Of a stretch of DNA of 64,000 bases, positions 59,425 through 64,000 are shown in pieces; the first letter of the stretch is position 1; each line of letters opens with the position of its first letter. The stretch is from PALSA-911 sp963839645 (lineage in GTDB: Bacteria; Pseudomonadota; Alphaproteobacteria; Acetobacterales; Acetobacteraceae). The position numbers and the translations under genes are program-made. Below the pieces are notes generated by a model. The model had not been told where the DNA came from, made no database searches, and was given only the letters and a program-made list of their open reading frames with translations. The DNA lies in contig CAWIVZ010000007.1 of the NCBI GenBank assembly GCA_963839645.1, forward strand, positions 1 through 64,000. The letters are read 5' to 3'.

Positions 59425-60081
59425 ATGACCCAAGCCGCCGCCCGGCGCCTGCTGCTGATCAATCCCAACACCACGCAGGCCATGACCGACACGATGCGGC
59501 GGCAGATCGCCGGCCTGCTGCCGCCAGGCATGGAGGTGCATGCGATCACGGCCGCCTTCGGCCATCCGGTGATCGCCACCCGCGTGGCCTATGCCGTCGC
59601 CGCGCACGCCGCGCTCGACGCCTATGCCGGCTATGAGGCGCCGCACGACGCGGTGATCCTGGGCTGCTTCGGCGATCCCGGGCTGGAAGCGCTGCGGGAG
59701 GTCGCGCCTGTGCCGGTCGTGGCGCTCGCCGACGCGTCGTTCGGCGCGGCCCATGCGTTGGACCAGCCATTCGCCGTGCTGACGGTTGGGCCGGCCTGGA
59801 AGCCGATGCTGGAGGAACGGCTGGCATCGCATCCGGCTGGCGGGCTTTGTCTGGGCGTGCACGCGCTGGACGGCACCGGCCTCGATTTCGCCGGCCATCC
59901 GGCGCATTTGATCGCGGCTCTGGACCGGGAAGCCAACCGGCTGACCGCGGCGGGTGCCGGCACGCTCATCCTGGGCGGCGCGGCGCTTGCCGGGCTCGCG
60001 CCACAATTAACCGCGCCAGCCCGCATGATCGACTGCGTCGAGGCGGCGTCGCGTCAGGTGGTGGCGTTGCTCGCCGCGTGA
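59425..60081 (+). CDS. Asp/Glu/hydantoin racemase-family protein, second Cys missing
   Basis: The 218-residue protein matches hydantoin racemases: LLLINPNTTQAMTDTM at the start and the first catalytic Cys81 in VILGCFGDPGLEAL. It also has a VPVVALADASFGAAHAL segment and VLTVGPAWKPMLEERL. The second catalytic cysteine, expected in a GCAGM block, is Gly185 in LILGGAALAGLA. A Cys at 204 (MIDCVEA) is in a place where Gly is usual. Two-base racemisation is therefore doubtful; it may be a decarboxylase- or isomerase-like relative that needs one Cys. No hydantoinase gene lies nearby. Confidence 0.8.
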   Translation: MTQAAARRLLLINPNTTQAMTDTMRRQIAGLLPPGMEVHAITAAFGHPVIATRVAYAVAAHAALDAYAGYEAPHDAVILGCFGDPGLEALREVAPVPVVALADASFGAAHALDQPFAVLTVGPAWKPMLEERLASHPAGGLCLGVHALDGTGLDFAGHPAHLIAALDREANRLTAAGAGTLILGGAALAGLAPQLTAPARMIDCVEAASRQVVALLAA

Positions 60082-60088
60082 CAGGGCG

Positions 60089-60775
60089 TCAGTGGGCGAA
60101 TGCGCCTTTCGCCATCATCAAATGGTGCATCTGGTGATGCGTTCCGCTGGCCATGACGCCGATGAAGCCGAGGCCGCGGATGATGGCCACCTGTTTCGGG
60201 TCGCTGCTGGTCACGATCAGCGTGACGCCGTCCGGCCGGGCATCGGTGCGTGCCTGCCAGCCGTTCTGCCCGTTGAGTTCCTGGGCCTGGTCCGGGACCA
60301 TCCGCTGGATCGCCTCGAGCGTCCGACCGGTGCCGGTGACCGCCGCCTCGATGCCACCGTCGACCGGCTGCACGGCGACGTCGGCATGCAGGGTCACCTC
60401 GTTCATATCGATCAGGTGTTCGCGTAGGCGATCGAGATTGACCTTCGACCAATCGGTGTTCGGGTCCGCTTCCAGGATGCGGACGATTTCCTGCACCGCG
60501 GCGAAAGCGTCCTGGCCGGGCAAGGTCGGGAGCGGACCCGCGGCCATCCCACCCATCTGCATCATCTGACCATGATGACCGGCCATCGGGCCGCCTGGCA
60601 TTGGCGTGCCGGATGTCGGCCCGGTGGGTGGGGTGCCACCGATCAGCTGGCCGCCATGCAGTTCGCCGAGCGGCATCGGATGCCCCGCGGGTGGCGGCAT
60701 CGGCGCGGGTTGCGCGAAAGCGAAACCGGTGGTCAGAACGGCCACGGCAGCGACGGCGAGAAATCCGGACTGCAT
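60089..60775 (-). CDS. exported Met/His/Gly-rich protein of unknown function
   Basis: The start at 60775 (MQSGFLAVAAVAVLTTGFAFAQ) has GGAGAG seven bases upstream and gives a signal peptide. Residues 25-80 of the mature region are Pro/Gly/Met/His-rich (AGHPMP, HGGQ, PMAGHHGQMMQMGGM). A folded part follows, with WSKVNLDRLREHLIDMNEVTLHADVAVQPVDGG and ARPDGVTLIVTSSDPKQVAIIRGLGF. The C-terminus is again Met/His-rich (THHQMHHLMM). Met/His clusters of this type are seen in periplasmic copper-binding proteins. I do not recognise the family. Confidence 0.7.
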   Translation of the reverse strand: MQSGFLAVAAVAVLTTGFAFAQPAPMPPPAGHPMPLGELHGGQLIGGTPPTGPTSGTPMPGGPMAGHHGQMMQMGGMAAGPLPTLPGQDAFAAVQEIVRILEADPNTDWSKVNLDRLREHLIDMNEVTLHADVAVQPVDGGIEAAVTGTGRTLEAIQRMVPDQAQELNGQNGWQARTDARPDGVTLIVTSSDPKQVAIIRGLGFIGVMASGTHHQMHHLMMAKGAFAH

Positions 60776-61022
60776 GCGATCTCTCCATCGGTCATGGGCC
60801 ATGGGCTGTCGGATATGCCGATAACCCGACCGCGGGCGAGGCTAGCACGCCTCCGATCGCACCGGAATGCGCGGGCCCCGGCCGATATGGCCGCGAAGGA
60901 GGTTTCTGGTCCGGGCCCTGCGCCCCCTCTACGATCCTGTCCGAATGCCGATTCGTCCGCCCGGGAGCGACGGATAGGCCCGTACAAGACCCGACGCGCC
61001 TTGCCCCACAGGAGCCCTTTCG

Positions 61023-61806
61023 ATGACGACGGACAAACTGGCCCTTCTTGCGCCGCATGAACCGGACCCGGTGATGATCGACCACCCGGAAGGGCATTCG
61101 CCGCTTGTGCTGGTCTGCGACCACGCGGCGAACCGCATTCCGGAAGGACTGTCACGGCTCGGTCTGCCGGAGCGAGAGATCGCCCGGCACATCGGCTGGG
61201 ATATCGGCATCTGGGAGGTGTCGCGCATCGTCGCCGCCGAATTGGACGCGGTCCTGATCGGCCAGGCCTATTCCCGTCTGGTGATCGACTGCAACCGGCC
61301 GACGACGAGCCCGACCTCGATCCCGGAAATCAGCGAGGCGACGCCGATCCCCGGCAATATCGGCCTGGATGCCGACCAGCGGGCGGCGCGGGTGCGGGAG
61401 GTGTTCCAGCCCTACCATGACCGCATCACCGGCCTGCTGGATGCGCGCGCCGGTCGCCCGACGGCGCTGGTCGCCATGCATAGTTTCACGCCGGTCTACA
61501 AAGGCGCCGCCCGGCCCTGGCATGCCGGCGTGCTGTTCAACCAGGACCTTGGCCTGTCGCGTATCCTGCTGGAGCTGCTGCGGGCCGAGCCTGGCCTGTG
61601 CATCGGGGAAAACCAGCCCTATTCGGTTTCCAACACGTCGGACTACACCGCGCCGGTGCATGCGGAGGCGAGGGGGCTGGCGTATCTGGAAATCGAGATC
61701 CGCCAGGACCTGATCGAGCATGCGCCGGGCCAGCGTGAATGGGCGGACAGGATGATCCGGCTGCTGCCGGAGGCCTGGCGCCGCTATTCGGAAATCTCTC
61801 CGTTAG
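61023..61806 (+). CDS. N-formylglutamate amidohydrolase-family protein
   Basis: About 261 residues with the FGase pattern: LVLVCDHAANRIPEGL, HIGWDIGIWEVSRIVAAELDAVLIGQAYSRLVIDCNRP, TALVAMHSFTPVYKG, GENQPYSV and GLAYLEIEIRQDLI. It hydrolyses N-formylglutamate or related N-formyl amides with a bound metal. The open frame runs on to 62024, but that extra tail is antisense to the cupin gene. One extra base near 61790 would end the protein at TAG 61804-61806, exactly where the convergent gene ends. Confidence 0.85.
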
Positions 61807-62132
61807 CCGTAATGAACCGCCAGCCAGACTGCCGGCGGTTCGGCCGTTGTCCATTCGACCCGGTGGCGCTGGCCGGCCGGAATGTGCAGATGATCGCCGG
61901 GCCGCAGGCGGCATGCCTCAGCCGCGCCCTGCAGCCGCACTGCCGCGCCGCCCTGGATCAGCAGCACCCATTCGGACCGCGCCTGCTCCAGCCACGCGCC
62001 CGGCGGGGTGCTATGGCCGGTTGAAACGATCCGTTCGATCCGCAGTCCGGGGGCGGCGAGCAATTCGATGAATTGTTCGTCCTGCAAATGATGCGGGATC
62101 TGCTCGAGGAGGTTGCCCGGCAATTCGTTCAT
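61803..62132 (-). CDS. cupin-domain protein
   Basis: The 109-residue single-domain cupin starts MNELPGNLLEQIPHH. Motif 1, GHSTPPGAWLEQARSEWVLLIQGGAAVRL, lacks the usual HxH pair, and motif 2, LRPGDHLHIPAGQRHRVEWT, keeps a His. It matches a small proteobacterial cupin group of unknown function. Metal binding may be reduced. The ORF extends upstream to 62234, but the ATG at 62132 gives the family start. It is 31 bases after the unknown gene at 62164. Confidence 0.75.
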   Translation of the reverse strand: MNELPGNLLEQIPHHLQDEQFIELLAAPGLRIERIVSTGHSTPPGAWLEQARSEWVLLIQGGAAVRLQGAAEACRLRPGDHLHIPAGQRHRVEWTTAEPPAVWLAVHYG

Positions 62133-62163
62133 GGCGGGCGCGGCACTGGCCCGGATTTTCCCG

Positions 62164-62529
62164 TTACCCGCGCCGCGGACCGAACACGGAGTTGATGTCC
62201 GGGCCAGGAGCCTTCTTCGCCGGGGTGCCGCCAAACACCGCCTGGTCCCGGTTGTCCTGCATCAGCCGGGTGATGCCGGGAATGCTCTGCAATCCTAGCC
62301 CGCCGGGGAAGCCGCTATCGGGGTCGGCCTCGATCTGGGCATAGGACGCGCCGGCGATCTTGTCCCATTTGCCGGAGGGCTTCTTGATTTCCAGGTTCGC
62401 GACCGTCGCCTTCAGCACAATCCGCACGATCGCCTCGTTCGGCCGGCCCGGCTTGGACAGGCTCGGGTGGCCATCAGCCAGGCGCCAGCCGTTGGCCAGC
62501 GCCCAACCTGTGATCTCGTCCTTATCCAT
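62164..62529 (-). CDS. hypothetical protein
   Basis: The 121-residue protein has AGGAG upstream of its start. It opens MDKDEITGWALANGWRLADGHPSLSK and has a lysine-rich strand pattern VLKATVANLEIKKPSGKWDKIAGASYAQI, then a Gly/Pro-rich C-terminus ending VFGPRRG. I do not recognise a family. There is no signal peptide or Cys. It follows the RepA-like gene by 30 bases on the same strand, so it may be co-transcribed with it. Confidence 0.65.
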   Translation of the reverse strand: MDKDEITGWALANGWRLADGHPSLSKPGRPNEAIVRIVLKATVANLEIKKPSGKWDKIAGASYAQIEADPDSGFPGGLGLQSIPGITRLMQDNRDQAVFGGTPAKKAPGPDINSVFGPRRG

Positions 62530-62559
62530 TGCCGGCTTCTCCTGTCGTTGGAAGGCGGT

Positions 62560-64000
62560 TCATCGCCAGCCGGGCGGCGGGACCTTCTTTACCCGGCTGG
62601 TGATTTCCTCGAAGGAGTCGATCTCGCCGTCCCAGAATTCGTCGATCAGGTCTCGGTTGGCGTTGGCCCAGGCGGCGACGCGCTCGAAATCACGGGCGTG
62701 CAAGCCTCCGGCGATTTGCAGGATCATCGGTTCCAGCGCCAGGACCGTTACGTTATCGGGGTCATACCGGCCGCCGGGCGTAACCTCGATCACCAGATTG
62801 TCCCGCCCGTTCGACCGTTGCAGCCAGATCACCTGGTTCAATCCGGTCAGGTGCGACTTCAGGCTGATCGACTGACGCATGCCCTCGCGCTGGAAATCGC
62901 GTGCGGCCGGAGCCGACGGAGCGGGTGCGGGCATCGGGCGCGGCGCGGCCGGAGGCGGGGGTTCCGCCGCTGCCGCGGGTTCGGGCATGGGTGCCGCGAG
63001 CGAACTGGCGATCTCCGCGGCGATCTCGCTTTCCATGTCGATCTCGGGTTCCGGAGGCAGGTTCTGCGCTTCCTCAAGGATCGCTGGCTGCGGGATCGGC
63101 GCCGGTTGCGGCGGCACGGCAGGAGCGGCGGCTGCCGACGGCTCCGCGCTGGCCGGCCTTGCCGGCGCCGGCGCATTGGCGGTGGGCATCCGTCGAGCGG
63201 AAACCCGGCATTCGACGCCCTGTTCGCGCATGACCAGCGACAGCTGAGGGCACAGCTCGGACACCTGGCGCAGGCTTTGCTCGAATGCCGCGCGGAATTC
63301 ATCGAGTTGCTGCGAGGCAGGCGCGAAGCGGGCCAGGAGGTCCTCCCAGCCGGCGAAAGATGAAGATCCTGCCTCGATCCGCGGCAGCAGGAAGCAGAGC
63401 CAGGTATAGGTGTCCAGCGCCATCGACGCATCGGCGAGCTGATCGACGATCCGCCGGTCCAGCGCCACCGGGTTCGCGGCCAGTCCGGCGAAGAACTTGC
63501 TGTTGAGACGAACGCTAGGCCGCCAGGCGGGGGCCACGCCCTTGGCACGGCCGCGTGCGTCGAACATCGCCAGCGCCGGCCCGCCGTCGAGCGAAACCGT
63601 GATCCTGGCCGCGAGCAGACGCTCCAGCTGATCCAGCAGTTCGCGCGCCTTCGGTCCCTTGAGCTCCGGGTCGAATTTTTCCGCAAAGTCGCGCGCGCTT
63701 TCGCCGAGTTCGACCATCGCGTTGTCGGCGCGGATCGCGGTGTTGCAGATATGCATGAGCAGCAGCCGGGCGAACTTGCCGGTGGGGATGGGTTGGCCGG
63801 CTTCGCGGTGTTCGCCATCGGAGTCGAGCGATGCGCCTGCCTCGATCGTCACCGACGCGGTGCCGACATCGCGTTTCCAGACCCCCTTGGATGATCGGAC
63901 CGGCAGGGCGAGCTGACAAAACGCCGGGTGCGCCAGCAGGGTGGCGTCTTCCGGCGGTGGTACATCGGTGCCGGTGATTGGACGAGGGTCGGAAACGACG
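62560..64000 (-). CDS. RepA_C-family replication initiator-like protein (5' end outside window)
   Basis: The frame is open from the window edge; a GTG at 63852 is internal, since upstream codons FCQLALP and SSKGVWKRDVG belong to the family. RepA_C blocks follow: GKFARLLLMHICNTAI, MVELGESARDFAEKFD, WRPSVRLNSKFFAGL, ALDTYTWLCFLLPRI and FRAAFEQSLRQVSELCP. These match plasmid-encoded RepA proteins that open an origin. A roughly 100-residue Pro/Ala/Glu linker and a C-terminal extension (RDFEAV-like RDFERVAAWANANRDLIDEFWDGEI) follow, which is unusual. No iteron set or parAB genes are visible in the window. Confidence 0.75.
   Translation of the reverse strand, partial: VVSDPRPITGTDVPPPEDATLLAHPAFCQLALPVRSSKGVWKRDVGTASVTIEAGASLDSDGEHREAGQPIPTGKFARLLLMHICNTAIRADNAMVELGESARDFAEKFDPELKGPKARELLDQLERLLAARITVSLDGGPALAMFDARGRAKGVAPAWRPSVRLNSKFFAGLAANPVALDRRIVDQLADASMALDTYTWLCFLLPRIEAGSSSFAGWEDLLARFAPASQQLDEFRAAFEQSLRQVSELCPQLSLVMREQGVECRVSARRMPTANAPAPARPASAEPSAAAAPAVPPQPAPIPQPAILEEAQNLPPEPEIDMESEIAAEIASSLAAPMPEPAAAAEPPPPAAPRPMPAPAPSAPAARDFQREGMRQSISLKSHLTGLNQVIWLQRSNGRDNLVIEVTPGGRYDPDNVTVLALEPMILQIAGGLHARDFERVAAWANANRDLIDEFWDGEIDSFEEITSRVKKVPPPGWR

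Noticed and set aside
61807..62024. C-terminal extension of the N-formylglutamate amidohydrolase
   Set aside because: The extra 73 codons are antisense to a cupin gene and lack family resemblance. A one-base shift puts a stop at 61806.

Overview
The window is a GC-rich alphaproteobacterial segment. Gene content and protein style suggest the family Acetobacteraceae: PmtA-type lipid methylation, PleD, DUF1028 beside a peptide importer, NdvC-like glucan synthase, C-P lyase genes, and hairpin-dense GC-rich repeats. No rRNA or species marker is present, so this is inference. About 60 genes that look real can be supported, plus several remnants.

Layout. Positions 1-3.5 kb are a degraded, gene-poor, less GC-biased stretch: a YCII-like fragment, a tiny KHEPAKK-repeat protein, a decayed NAD(P)H-hydrate repair gene, an SPFH remnant, and the 3' half of a tRNA-Lys. 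It abuts a solute-binding protein gene that has lost its 5' third. Positions 3.6-11.1 kb hold three tandem paralogous binding-protein genes followed by livHMGF. Positions 11.2-18.1 kb hold DUF3253, DUF1499, an SbmA/YddA-like ABC protein, a PEP-CTERM tail stub, recQ, an OmpA-like protein, rpmG and pleD. Positions 18.4-23.5 kb hold pmtA, DUF1028 and a dipeptide-type importer (binding protein, a palindromic mosaic repeat, two permeases). Positions 23.5-31.3 kb hold comM, a histone-deacetylase-like amidohydrolase, an M81 peptidase, KDG kinase, KDPG-type aldolase, a YdjC-like deacetylase and a cupin. Positions 31.4-39.1 kb hold a GH17-GT2 glucan synthase, a CorC-type protein, gpt, csaA and an AT-richer SGNH/MBOAT acyl-transfer pair. 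Positions 39.2-49.6 kb are a catabolic cluster: two gamma-glutamyltransferases, an amidase, an AsnC-domain protein, a luciferase-like monooxygenase, a TPP enzyme and a DUF296 protein. Positions 49.7-58.5 kb carry the C-P lyase genes phnGHIJKLM with DUF1045, convergent phnN, and divergent phnF with a second phnM. Positions 58.6-64 kb hold TetR, a racemase-like protein, a Met/His-rich periplasmic protein, N-formylglutamate amidohydrolase, a cupin, an unknown protein and a RepA_C-type replication initiator running off the end.

How the genes work together. The window is dominated by uptake and breakdown of nitrogen and phosphorus compounds: branched-chain amino-acid-type and peptide importers, gamma-glutamyl and amide hydrolases, and phosphonate C-P bond cleavage. 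The glucan synthase and the acyltransferase pair point to envelope polysaccharide synthesis and decoration.

Two cross-cutting points matter. First, about twenty conserved genes are interrupted by single-base frame changes, most of them equivalent to one extra base in the sequence whichever strand the gene is on. This looks like a systematic sequence error, so these are annotated as full-length genes; nnr and the first binding-protein gene look truly decayed. Second, the RepA-like initiator at the right end leaves open whether this is chromosome, chromid or plasmid, while rpmG argues for a major replicon.
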